A DNA stretch of 64,000 nucleotides from Parasponia andersonii (lineage: Eukaryota > Streptophyta > Magnoliopsida > Rosales > Cannabaceae): the NCBI GenBank assembly GCA_002914805.1, contig JXTB01000070.1, forward strand, positions 512,416-576,415, read 5' to 3'. Made by a program: the position numbers and the translations under genes. The notes under the pieces were generated by a model. That model ran no database searches and was not told the origin of the DNA. It was given only the letters and a program-made list of their open reading frames with translations. Shown here piece by piece: positions 49,006-58,779 of the stretch. Position 1 is the first letter of the stretch; each line of letters opens with the position of its first letter.

Positions 49006-49405
49006 AAATGGCAATTGGCAGAGGACTGCGAGCACCGCCTTCAACTCTAGGGTCAGTAGCGAAGTCTAAGATTCCAGAGAGCACACCCCCTCCTCAACGA
49101 AAGGGAAGGAGAAGGTCGATTCTTGAAAGAAGTGAAAGGTCGCCTTTGAATATGTCCTTACCAGCTCGCCTCGTCCTCAGTCTTCAAGCCAACCTAAGCC
49201 ATCTAAGGAGATCACCACTTCTTTTGAGAAATAGATCCAGGCTGATAAGGATGAGGAGCTTTTTGCACTCCTTCAATAGCTACCAGAAAAAGCTGGCATG
49301 AGCATGGCCTTCATTGACCGTTTCACATCTGAAGAAGGTTGGGAGAGAATGAAGCAAAGGCCAACCAAGGTCGCCTTTACTTCTACAATGAAGATGTTGG
49401 CGAAT

Positions 49406-49470
49406 GTAAGCATCCTTTACTTTCACTCTATATTGCACTTTTCTTGCACTAATATATGTTATGTTTTCAG
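49406..49470 (+). other. Predicted intron 3 of the Tat-B antisense gene
   Basis: 65 bp, GTAAGC...ATGTTTTCAG, T-rich. Splicing joins KMLAN to TAVAAILMYDLVLECIEKGE in one frame, which the unspliced sequence cannot do. The same length as intron 2 is probably chance. Confidence 0.6.
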
Positions 49471-50471
49471 ACTGCCGTAGCTGCTATTTTGATGTACGAC
49501 CTGGTCCTTGAATGCATAGAGAAGGGTGAAAAAGCCGAAGAAATGACCTAAGCATTCAAGAACTTGAAGAGAACTCAGGATGAAGAGAGGTATTATTTTG
49601 AGTCGGAGAAGTAGCAGCTACGCGAGGACCTGGCCAAGGAAAAGCTCGAAAAGGAGAAACTCGAGGAAAAAGTCAAAGAGCTCAAGAAAACCATATCTGA
49701 GCATCCGGATGTTCTGAAAGAGGTGACAATAGAGGTAGTTCGTAAAGCTGTAGAAGAGTTCAAGGCCACTGAAGGCAAGGAACTTGAAGAAAAAGCTAGC
49801 GACCTTGCCTCGTCAACCATAATATATAATATTTTCTACGAGCATCCAGATTTCGACTTTTCCATTTTTGGTGAAGACGTGGTCGAGCTTGTCCAAAGCA
49901 GGAAGGAGATTGAAGCGAGCAAAGATCACGGAGCAGGAAAATCTACGTAATTATTTATTATTTAAATATTTATCCCTATAAAACAATTAAATCACATTAT
50001 GTTATATAAAGATGCATAATTTTAACTAAGTAGTCAATCATTGAGTGGCTGATCGGTACGCTATTTGCGATTTGAATCCAACTAACTTAAAACGAGTTTT
50101 AAGTGTTAGGATAGATTAGGTCACTTAAGAAAACAACAAGTATGAGTGATGCAAACTCAATACTGTTTTATAGAAGTTTCACAACAAAATAGGATATAGC
50201 ATTATATCATATCAAACAATGAATATTTTGTTTAGTCACTTTGTTATTCGAGGATGGAAATTGCATAATATGACATGCTATGGCATGAAGTGAGGAGAAA
50301 ATCCTAAGATTTTAAGGAATTTTAGAAATTTGGCGATATAGAATTCCAACCCCTCTAAATGAATATTTGCATAGTCCCTTAGGAAGCGAGTAGGAGATAA
50401 CATTCTGATTCCACTACCCCTCGAGTTTTATGATGTCCAAAAACTACAAGAAAACTATAAAAGATGAACCA

Positions 50472-50477
50472 AATAAA
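50472..50477 (+). terminator. Candidate polyadenylation signal of the Tat-B antisense gene
   Basis: AATAAA on the + strand, about 520 bp after the antisense stop codon, inside the zone where sense integrase coding ends. Position plausible, evidence weak. Confidence 0.3.
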
Positions 50478-50499
50478 GTCGAAGTAATAGCTAAAGAAA

Positions 50500-51912
50500 T
50501 ATTATTGACGAATGAGGACGAATGATGAATGACGAATAACAAGATGCGATGATGAATGACGAATAATGAGATGCGGCGGCGAATGACGAATGATGATATC
50601 CACCAAGCCGTTGAAGTTACATGAAGATATACATGAAGATTCACATGACCATTTACTGATAATAACAACGAAGTTGTTCTGTATTCCAAGCATACTCGAT
50701 CTTTTGTCTGCCGATGCGAGCTAGCTTGTATGTTCGAGGTCAAATGATGACGTCAATAATATAAAGTCCTTCCCAAGACGGTCCAAATACACCAGCGTCT
50801 TTATTATTAGGGAGAACTCATCGAAGAACAAGATCACCAACTTTAAATTATCTCCTTTTGACTTTGGAATTATAATATCAAGCAGTGCGCTGTTGATATG
50901 ATGCAATCTGAAGTTGAGACTGTTTGCGCCTTTCTTCTAAAAGATCAAGCTCAATTCTCATTAATGCGTCATTTTGATCTTGCTCATAAATAGATCGTCG
51001 TAGAGAGCTCGCATAAATTCTTACTGGCACTATTGCTTCATATCCATAAGCTAAGGAGAATGGACTCTCACCAGTAGTAGTTTATTGAGTGGTGCGATAA
51101 GCCCACAATACTTCAGGAAGTACTTTTGGCTATGCTCCCTTATACTCTTCCAGTTTTGTCTTTATGTTCTATTTGAGTATCTTGTTTATAGCTTCGACCT
51201 ATCCATTGGCTTGTGGATGAACAATAGTGGAGAAGTTCTTCTTGATGCCTAAGCTATCGCAAAAGTTAGGAAATTCATCGCAGTCAAATTGTTTCCATTA
51301 TCAGAAATTATAGTATGTGGTATACCATAATGACAGATAATAGATTTGTAAACAAAATCTATCATCTTCTTGGTAGAAACAGTTCTCAAGGCTTCAGCTT
51401 CTGTTCATTTTGTGAAATAATCAACTGCGACCACTGCATACTTCAATCCACCTTAAGCCAATGGAAGCATCCTGATAATATCAATTCCTCAAACAACAAA
51501 TGGCCATGAACTAGTCATTGTAGTTAGAGGAACATGTGGAATTCTAGTAATAGTTGCAAATCATTGACACTTATCACACTTCCTAGCAAATTCCATTGTA
51601 TCCTTCTTCATAGTTGGCCAAAAATACCATTGTCGAAGCATTTTGTTTGTAAGTGCCTGCCCCCCAGAATGATTTTCGCATATTCCTTCGTGAATTTCCC
51701 TCATAATGTAGCCTGCTCTTTTTTTTATTAACACATAATAATAATGGTGAGCTAAAACTTGTTCGATAAAGCTTCCCATCATAGATGATATAGAGAGCTG
51801 CCTTCATGCAAAGTCGCTTTGCATTGTCTTTGCTTTCGAGAAGGTCACCATCTTGTAAATATTGCATTATAGGATCCATCCATGATGGTCTTTTCTCAAC
51901 CGGCATGGTCAC
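50500..51912 (-). pseudogene. pol: Tat-B integrase (degenerate)
   Basis: Minus strand. N-terminal linker WMDPIMQYLQDGDLLESKD (from 51912), then LYRTSFSSPLL. The zinc-binding domain is in a second frame (MREIHEGICENHSGGQAL...CDKCQ, 51782-51561). The core has GIDIIRMLPLA (first Asp), TIISDNGNNF (second Asp) and VEAINK (Glu), so the triad is present, but CAG/TGG-type stops lie between. The tail includes AYGYEAIVPV and GDLVLR. At 50509-50595 short repeats of GATGAATGACGAATAA lie at the extreme C-terminal side. Confidence 0.82.
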
Positions 51913-51999
51913 TTACGGTTCAACTTCAATGCTTGGCTTTGCAAGAAATTCGACAGGAACAACCTTCAATAACTCTGCATTTTTCATTGAAGTGAGCTT

Positions 52000-52440
52000 A
52001 GCAAGTGCATCTACCCGAGTATTTTTGATGCGAGGAAGAAGTTGAATGTTATAAGCGGTGAATGTTGAGAACAATCATTGTACCTCTTGCAAGTAGGCCA
52101 TCATTCTTCCCCCTCTTTCTCGATAATCACCGATCACTTGGCAAATGACTAGCTGAGTGTCACTGTACACTTCAATCACCTCGACTTTCATCTCTTGTGT
52201 GAGCTTTAACCCAGCTATCAATGCTTCATATTCCGCCTCATTATTTGATGCAGGGAATTTGAAGCGAAGCGCACAATGAATGTTATGCCCTTTAGGACTG
52301 ATTAAGACTAGGCCCACACTGGCTCCGTTCTCATTTAACGATCTATCCACATAAAGTTTCCACAATCTTGATGAATCTACAACAGGTCCTTTGAGCACTC
52401 CTGTGGGAAGATTGACATCATATGTAAACTCTACAATAAA
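52000..52440 (-). pseudogene. pol: Tat-B archaeal-type RNase H
   Basis: Open frame 52398-52075 on the minus strand: WKLYVDRSLNENGASVGLVL (first Asp; the usual DG-S has become DR-S), SNNEAEYEALIAGLKL (Glu) and EVYSDTQLVICQV (Asp). The three acidic residues are intact. It sits between the RT-linked RNase H and integrase, the diagnostic Tat arrangement. Confidence 0.85.
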
Positions 52441-52523
52441 ATATGCGAGAGCTTGACCTTTTATAACAGTGTGAGGTTAAAAATTGATATAAAATTGACT
52501 CAATTCAACGGCCACTTAAGTAG

Positions 52524-53750
52524 TCACGCTGAAGCCTCAGGCTTTTGTAGAACTTGTTTTACCGGAAAATTCATGAAAAATTTGATGAAGTGAGCATGAA
52601 AATAAGGTCGAAGCTTTCTGGATGTGATGATGAGTGCTAGTGCCAACTTTTCCATCTCTGAATATCTAGTTTCAGCATTAAGTAATCTCTTGCTTACATA
52701 ATAGATAGGTCGCTGTATATTTTCCTCTTCCCGAATTAATGTAGTAATCATCGCATACTTGGAAACAGCGAGATACAAGTATAATTCTTCTCCTGGCTTT
52801 GGCTTCAACAAGAGTGGAGGAGAACCCAAGTATATTTTTAATTTTTGGAATGCTTGCATGCATTCTTCTGTCCACTCGAACCTCTTCGAACCCTTCAATA
52901 CTTCAAAGAACAGTTGGCATTTATCAGTCAACCTGGATACAAATCGACTCAGTGCAACCACTTTTCCCGCCAGGCTCTGTACATCCTTGGGTTTGCGAGG
53001 AGATTGCATATCAATCAACGCTCATATCTTTTAAGGGTTAGCTTCAATGCCTTCCTGATTGACCATGAAACCCAGAAATTTTCCAGATCCTACTATGAAT
53101 GCACACTTCTGGGGATTCAGCTTTATCTGATACTTTCGAAGAATTTTGAACTTCTCATCAAGATGCTTGATGTGATCTTTAGCTTTCTTCGTCTTCACCA
53201 ACATGTCGTCAACATATACCTCAATCGTCTTGCCAATTTGTTTTGCAAACATCATGTTGACAAGACGCTGGTAGGTCGCTCATGCGTTGATGAGTTCAAA
53301 GGGCATCTTCTTGTAATAATACAATTCTCGATCAGTGATGAATGAGGTATGCTCCTCATCTAGCTCGTACATTGGGATTTGATTGTATCCTCAATATGCG
53401 TCCATAAAACTTAAAAGTTCATGCTCCGATGTCACATCTACAAGCTGGTCGATTATTGGAAAGGGAAAGCTGTCCTTCGGACATGCTTTGTTGAGATCGG
53501 TGAAATCAATGCACGTTCTCCACTTCCCGTTAGGTTTCTTTACCAAAACCGGGTCGAGTCAGTTTGGGTAAAAATGATTCCCTGATAAATCCAATTTCGA
53601 GCAACTTCTCTACCTCTTCTTTCAACGCGACGTAGCACTCTATATTCATAGCTTGTCTTTTCTACTATACAGGTTTCTTTGTTGGATTTATGTTGAGGCG
53701 ATGGCATATGATATTCAGATCAATTCCCACCATGTACGAATGTTACCATG
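52524..53750 (-). pseudogene. pol: Tat-B reverse transcriptase and RNase H
   Basis: Minus strand. RT: VLVKKPNGKWRTCIDFTDLN, ACPKDSFPFPIIDQLVD, LSFMDAY.GYNQIPM (a stop replaces one residue), then the frame 53255-53031 with EVYVDDMLVKTKKAKDHIKH (catalytic YVDD), LNPQKCAFIVGSGKFLGFMV. The frame 53018-52524 continues with LAGKVVALSRFVSRLTDKC, the RNase H start LYLYLAVSKYAMITTLI and RPIYYVSKRLLNAETRYSEM. Several TAG and TGA stops. Better preserved than Tat-A RT. Confidence 0.87.
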
Positions 53751-53907
53751 CGAAGACATCCAAGTTAGATTTCAGAAAAGTGACCAGTGAAGCTCCGCTT
53801 CAATCTTTAAGATCTTGGAGGATTTGTCAAATGGAAAATCCTCCAAGTCTTCAATGGATCCATTTTTTACCTTTCCATCAATTTCTCGAGGGTCAAGGTC
53901 TTTGCTT

Positions 53908-54075
53908 GTCGTTTTGATTGACACTTTTCCTGATGCTTCACTCGACGCTTCGCCTAACGCTTTGACTGGCACTTCGCCTGATACTTCGCCTGACGCTTGG
54001 ACTGATGCTTGGACTGACGCTTGGACTGACGCTTGGACTAATGCTTGGAATGTCGTTTTGTCTAACGTTTAGACC
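53908..54075 (-). repeat. 12-bp minisatellite in Tat-B polyprotein (VQAS repeats)
   Basis: Fourteen consecutive 12-bp units without indels; consensus GACGCTTGGACT on the + strand, starting at 53908. In the pol frame on the minus strand they encode tetrapeptides such as VQAS and GEVS. They lie in the linker between protease and RT. The multiple-of-three length keeps the frame. Confidence 0.9.
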
Positions 54076-54079
54076 ATTA

Positions 54080-54540
54080 TTATGCGAGGTGTCATCTTCT
54101 TTGTTGTGAACTTGAAAGAGTTGTTATAACAAGTCTGCACATCATATTGGTTACCTCGCACTTCGCCTACCCCATGTTGGGTCGGGAACTTCATAGCGAG
54201 ATGGTAGATTGATGTAATAGCTCAAAGTTCCCTCAGTGTCGGGAACTTCTAATTCATAGATTGATGTAACAACATTGAATGTAGAGGGGCAATCTATAAC
54301 CAAGAATTGGGTCATTACCGTTGAAACCCTAGGATAGGTTCCAACATTGACCATTAACTCAATCATGCCCATAGGCATTATGCTATTACTAGTGAATCCG
54401 TAGAGTGGAGTGACAGTGGGCTTTAGGTCGCTTTCATTCAACCTTATCTTCTTAAAGGCATCGTAGTACAGGATGTTGACAACACTTCCATTATCGACCA
54501 ATACTCACCATAACTGCGTGCTTCCATAGTTGGTCTTTAT
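54080..54540 (-). pseudogene. pol: Tat-B protease
   Basis: Minus strand, frame 54501-54151 preceded by a TGA-type stop. Motif VLVDNGSVVNILYYDAFKKI, equivalent to VLVDSGSSVDILF; the catalytic DSG is DNG here. Followed by MGMIELMVNVGT and FLVIDCPSTFNVV, typical of Tat protease. One damaged active-site residue. Confidence 0.8.
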
Positions 54541-56558
54541 GACCAATGTATCATTATATGGGTAATGGACATCCCTCGTGTCTTGTTCTGAGAAGGTAAT
54601 ATCCATATTCGGTACTCGCTGAAGTTTTCATAGTCGCTGCTCAAGATGCATGACATTGGTCAACGGCTACTGTCGAGCTTCTCGTGCATACCTGTCTTGT
54701 ACCCTTTTTGAATCTCCACCATCATGCGGCCTTCCGAAAATAGTTCGTACTTCGCGTTGAATTTCTGGAGGTCATTGTTGGTTTTCTTTTCGCCTTTCGT
54801 TATTCTGCCTGGTGTACTGCCGCAGCCACCCTTCTTTAATTAATCTTTCAATTTCATCCTTCAAGGCATAACAGTTATTGGTATCGTGTCCAATGTCATT
54901 GTGATACCGATAGAACTTGTTAGGGTCGTGCCTTGCTCTGTCCCATTTCATTGGTTCCGGTTGGCGATACCACTTTTGCTAGTTTATGACCGCATAGATA
55001 TGATCTATGGGTGTGTTTAGTTCAGTATGGTTGTCGAATCTCATGGGAGCTCTTGAAGTCTCCTGCTTTTTATGCTTAGGCTGCTCCTCTATCGACTGCT
55101 CATTACTCCTTTTGTTTGACTTCTTGTTACTGTTGTTGTTGGTCGTGGTCGCATCTTTAGCAGCATCTTTTCTTCCTTCTTTTTTTGTCTTTTGAAGATT
55201 CTCGTGTGAAGATTCTACCCTCAAATGCCGACCAACTCTTCGATAGAAGTCTTCGAGAGTTCTACATTCTCGCTCAAGTAATTCCTCCTAGAGTTTAGTT
55301 TCTGATCATACCCCAGCCATCATGAGGGCTAAAACTCCCCCTTCAGGTGGGTTGTTGACCTTTGCCAACTCTGAGGTGAATCGATTGAGGTAAGATCGTA
55401 GAGTTTCCTCTGGACCTTGGTGAATAGGAGATAAGCTGACAAGCGGAATAGTGAAATTCTTTGCAGCTTAGAATTGCCTTAAAAACACCATCTAAAGTTG
55501 TTACTAGGATGAGATTGAGCCTGATTTGAGTCCTTGGAACCACTTCTTTGCTGCTCCTGAAAGAGTTACAACAAAACATCTGCAACGTGCATGGTCATCG
55601 ACATGATGGAGTTCTATCAGATCGCTGAAGTGGTCCATATGTTCCTGTGAATCAGTTTTCCCATCAAAAGTGTTATGGTGGGGAGTTTGAATCTAATAGG
55701 TAGGGCAGTAGCTCGAACTTCCTCATTGAATGATGATTGACAATACCCATTAGCGAGCACATCGTCCTAACCAGCAAGTGCATCTAATGTGATCCATAAA
55801 TTTTGAACGTCGACGTTCGGAAGGAAAGCATTATCTTTTGCTAGCAGCAAGGGTGGTCTTTGATCGTTATTTCGATGTAAGGCAAGTTGGTTAGGTAGGG
55901 TCTTCTGTGATCTGTGAGAGGAATCTAGTGAAATAATGCGACGAGATCGACTTTGATCATTATGATGCGATATGGATCGTTCATGACTACGTCGTCGTTA
56001 TAAGTGTTGTCTCAGGTCTGTAGGATTTTGTCTCGACTCTCTGCTGATCCTTTCGAAGACGCTCCTTGATTGGCATTTTTATTCGCTGTTTAAGGAATCT
56101 TGATTATTGGTTGATCTATGAGAAGGTTGTCCACAATTACGGTCAGTGCTTGAACTCTCTATACTAGATTTCAGAAACAAGTTTGCGACCTTGCCTTTTC
56201 CCTTAGAGATGCGATCTTCATGACGCTCTTGCTGGGTTTTATGCTAGTCGCGTTTCCTTGTCTCTAGGATCTATATTCCTTTCTCAGGTTGTTGAGCAGG
56301 ATGTTCTCAGGGACATTCGTGTTGTGGTGGAGTTACCATCTATCCTTCAGTAAGTCATCGTAGGGAGTCATTAATTTGGTTAGTAATTTGCTGATAGTTC
56401 ACCAGTGCCTCCTCCATGCAATCTTGTCTCTAGGCAATACTTTCTAGTGCGGTTACGGCAGGTTGATCTGGAGCAGGATCTGCCTGTGCAGCAGCAATGC
56501 TTTGGGGTTAGTTTTGGCTAGTTCCCGTGACTCTGATAGTGTTTCTGGTGTTTTCCAT
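54541..56558 (-). pseudogene. gag: Tat-B gag (degenerate)
   Basis: Starts at the ATG 56558 (MENTRNTIRVTG), about 60 nt after the 5' LTR. The core near 55680-55330 reads NTFDGKTDSQEHMDHFSDLI, CRCFVVTLSGAAKKWFQGLK, NFTIPLVSLSP and GPEETLRSYLNRFTSELAKV, a retrotransposon gag domain. A Lys/Asn-rich basic segment follows (55224-54979), then KFYRYHNDIGHDTNNCYALK and LIKEGWLRQYT, the zinc-binding tail equivalent to FHRDHGHDT of Tat gags. Numerous stops and frameshifts lie in the N-terminal half. Confidence 0.83.
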
Positions 56559-56601
56559 TATTGAAGAAGCGAAATTTTGACAAATTATTTTGCTAGAATA
56601 G

Positions 56602-56618
56602 CCCTCCTTCTAGCACCA
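56602..56618 (-). other. Tat-B primer-binding site candidate
   Basis: Two bases after the 5' LTR, the minus strand reads TGGTGCTAGAAGGAGGG. It begins with the required TGG, but I cannot assign the tRNA. It differs from the TGGCGCC site of Tat-A. Confidence 0.5.
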
Positions 56619-56620
56619 AT

Positions 56621-57218
56621 TGTTGACGGAGGTTTTGTCAACAATAAATTTAAGAAATTACGAGATGTGGCTTCTGTGTGAAAAGGATTGATCTAATCAA
56701 AGTAAGTAAAAAAAAAAAAGATGAGCCTACGTCCACTGTTTTTTACTATTTTCTAGAGGATTACAAGAATTTTGTTCAATCTCAAGGTTGAGAGAGATAT
56801 CAGTCCAAAAGTAATGTTTTTTCTCTTTTTCCCCTTTCTACAACACTGAGCTCCCTTTATATAGGTGAAGAGAGCTCAGCGTTTCCTAATTGTAAAAAAC
56901 AGGTAAGTGTATAATTAGAAAATACAATTTGAGTAATAATATAACTTTGTAATAACCTAAGCAGAATAATCGGCTGATCTCTATTCAGATACTTGTTTCC
57001 CTTTCTCTGTAGGTTACTTATCTAAGGAAACGTGAGTTGGTTTCTTTTTCACTCTTGTCGCACTTTATGCATTCGGAGGAGGTCGCACTTCAGTGATTCA
57101 GAGGAGGTCACACTTCACTCAGAAATAGTTTCATCCGACCTGACGCGTCCAATCCTGATCATTGCCTTTCCCTTTTTGGCATTGATCGACATATAGGTTT
57201 TTAGACTGCATAACAACA
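56621..57218 (-). repeat. Tat-B 5' LTR
   Basis: 598 bp. On the minus strand it begins TGTTGTTATGCAG and ends CTCCGTCAACA, with clean TG/CA ends. Colinear with 36542-37166, which has a few extra bases near 36640. Confidence 0.88.
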
Positions 57219-57886
57219 CCAAAAATGGGAAATGATAATTTATGCTAGTCCCCTCATCTATTTAGGTAACACAAGGGCTCTCAATACACTTAAGCTAAAA
57301 ACCTAACAAGATTTTCATGGAGGTTCAGGAGGTGGGCTCAGGAAAAGAAGGTTGTAAGGTTGGCAAGACACTTCCTAATTCACTCAGGTAGGTACTGCTT
57401 TTTGCTCTGCTGTAGTATATTTGGTTTATTTACTTGATCAAAACTAGAAGAAGAGTAACTAATTTGATTTTAATCAACAAAAGATGGATTTGATTCGTTG
57501 CTCTAAAATATTCTCTTATGAGAAAAACTTCTTTTCTAGGTTTTGGCTCCATCTTTTAGATGTGTAGTTGATCAGATTCTGTTTTTATTTTTTTTTCTTT
57601 TTCAAATATATTGAAAAAGGGGTGCTTGAGGACGAAACAAAAAGACTATTTGATATGAACGGGAGCAAATTGCTAGAGGAGCTCATGTAATGAAAAATGA
57701 AGATGTAATCCTATTCGAAGCTTTTCTGCTAAACAAGTCCCTGAAGCCACCGATTACTTACAATCAGATTGCTTCTGTGGTTCTTATTTTAAGTAGTACG
57801 AAGGTATTTTTATTAGATATATATAATAGATTGTTAAACCAAGGATAATCCTAGGATCTATCATATTAAATTGTCAGAAACAAATT
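57219..57886 (+). other. Flank with one exon-like stretch
   Basis: From an ATG at 57317 a short frame (MEVQEVGSGKEGCKVGKTLP) runs to CTCAG|GTAGGT, a strong donor at 57387/57388. No downstream exon can be linked; the stretch near 57634-57700 (EDETKRLFDMNGSKLLEEL) is one candidate. It could be a host gene remnant interrupted by the copia element at 57887. Function unknown. Confidence 0.25.
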
Positions 57887-58321
57887 TGTTAAGAAAAATA
57901 GTGACTAATTTGGATCCATTATTTAACAACAAAGGATGTAATCACATAAGCAGAAGCAATAAATTATTTAGAACCTGAAGGTAGAACGCCTTCCATATCC
58001 AGAATACTCTATGTATGCTTAATGTGATCTTTCTCTATTGATGGAGTCAAAGGAAAAGAGCATGCAATCTATTTTACTTGTGGACCAAAACCCTAATAGT
58101 AATGCCTACATACTCTGATAGCTAATAAAAACCCCATCAATCTTTATCAGTCCAGTATCGGGCAACCACACATTACATAACCCGTAGTTAATTAGTAATT
58201 TCTTAACCCAATAATTAGATCACTTAATGACCCCACTTAATAGACAGTCCCAATTTATATAATTTTTATATAAAAAACGTGTAATCCATATATAATATAT
58301 ATATATATATATAACTCAACA
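57887..58321 (-). repeat. 3' LTR of the third copia element
   Basis: 435 bp. On the minus strand TGTTGAGTTATATA...TTTTCTTAACA, with TG/CA ends. The start is fixed by the adjacent polypurine tract; the far end is inferred from the CA terminus because no second copy is available. Confidence 0.65.
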
Positions 58322-58331
58322 TTCTTCCCTT
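58322..58331 (-). other. Polypurine tract of the third copia element
   Basis: Minus strand AAGGGAAGAA directly before the LTR start TGTTGAG. Confidence 0.75.
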
Positions 58332-58779
58332 GAGTTACATGAATTTTCCAAAAATAATTATGTAATGAAAACTTGAGTGCGCATTTTATTGCTGTCTATT
58401 AAGAAATTACTTATTATGATAATCTGGACAATCTTTTATATGAACATCAAATCAAAGTGGTCTTTGTTATACTTAGGTAGGCAACTGAACCCATCAATGA
58501 TTACCAAATCAACACATGTAATGACATAAATCAAGTATGGATGTGTGGCATAGAAATTATGCTAAAATGATCTTTTTATCTGATCCTACTTTATAATTCC
58601 AATGATTCAGCCTTAATCTTTCACTTTATGCAAAATCGCAACTTGATACAAAATAATAGATAGAAAGAAAATAAAATATAAATTCAGAATATAAAGAAAA
58701 CCATCACTAAAATATAAATTTAGAGTATAAAGAAAACTATTATTTTTTTGATATCAAATAATAAATATATCTATCACAA

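Larger units (their letters stand above)
37580..49950 (+). pseudogene. Tat-B antisense gene with introns, split by a copia element
   Basis: Model: exon 1 (untranslated) about 37580-37766; exon 2 38194-38337 continuing at 47982-48940 after the copia insertion; exon 3 49006-49405; exon 4 49471-49950. Exon 2 opens exactly with ATG (MSSSENFRERNVFLGESFF). After the insertion, exon 2 contains GSVHLPLHPYIKSIINYYGV and FQLIPNTYRYMVGLYILFNK, which aligns with FPLPPLVHQFFNL...QLNANKVMILM of the Tat-A antisense gene (PF04195-like). Exon 3 has FIDRFTSEEGWERMK. Exon 4 is a strong coiled coil (LAKEKLEKEKLEEKVKELKK) ending with EHPDFDFSIFGEDVVEL. Several stops and frameshifts, plus the insertion, inactivate it. 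Its role in the element is unknown. Confidence 0.7.
36542..57218 (-). mobile_element. Tat-B: second Tat-lineage gypsy element, minus strand
   Basis: Direct repeats at 36542-37166 and 56621-57218 bound a minus-strand gag-pol. On that strand the order is 5' LTR, gag, protease, RT, RNase H, archaeal RNase H, integrase, antisense gene, polypurine tract, 3' LTR. Gag and RT motifs resemble Tat-A (FHRDHGHDT-type gag segment, YVDDM box), but the LTRs are unrelated. A 9.6-kb copia element is nested inside, so the original length was about 11 kb. Flanks read CCAGT and CCAAA; a target duplication is not clear. All domains carry stops or frameshifts. Confidence 0.88.

Noticed and set aside
49723..49950. 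Independent small host gene for a coiled-coil protein
   Set aside because: It joins upstream exons by a canonical intron and lies wholly inside Tat-B; better explained as the last exon of the antisense gene.
54001..54050. CRISPR-like short regular repeats
   Set aside because: The 12-bp units have no spacers and lie in a retrotransposon reading frame; a minisatellite, not CRISPR.
36537..57223. A perfect 5-bp target duplication for Tat-B
   Set aside because: CCAGT and CCAAA share only CCA; shifting to CACCA leaves extra bases outside the LTR.
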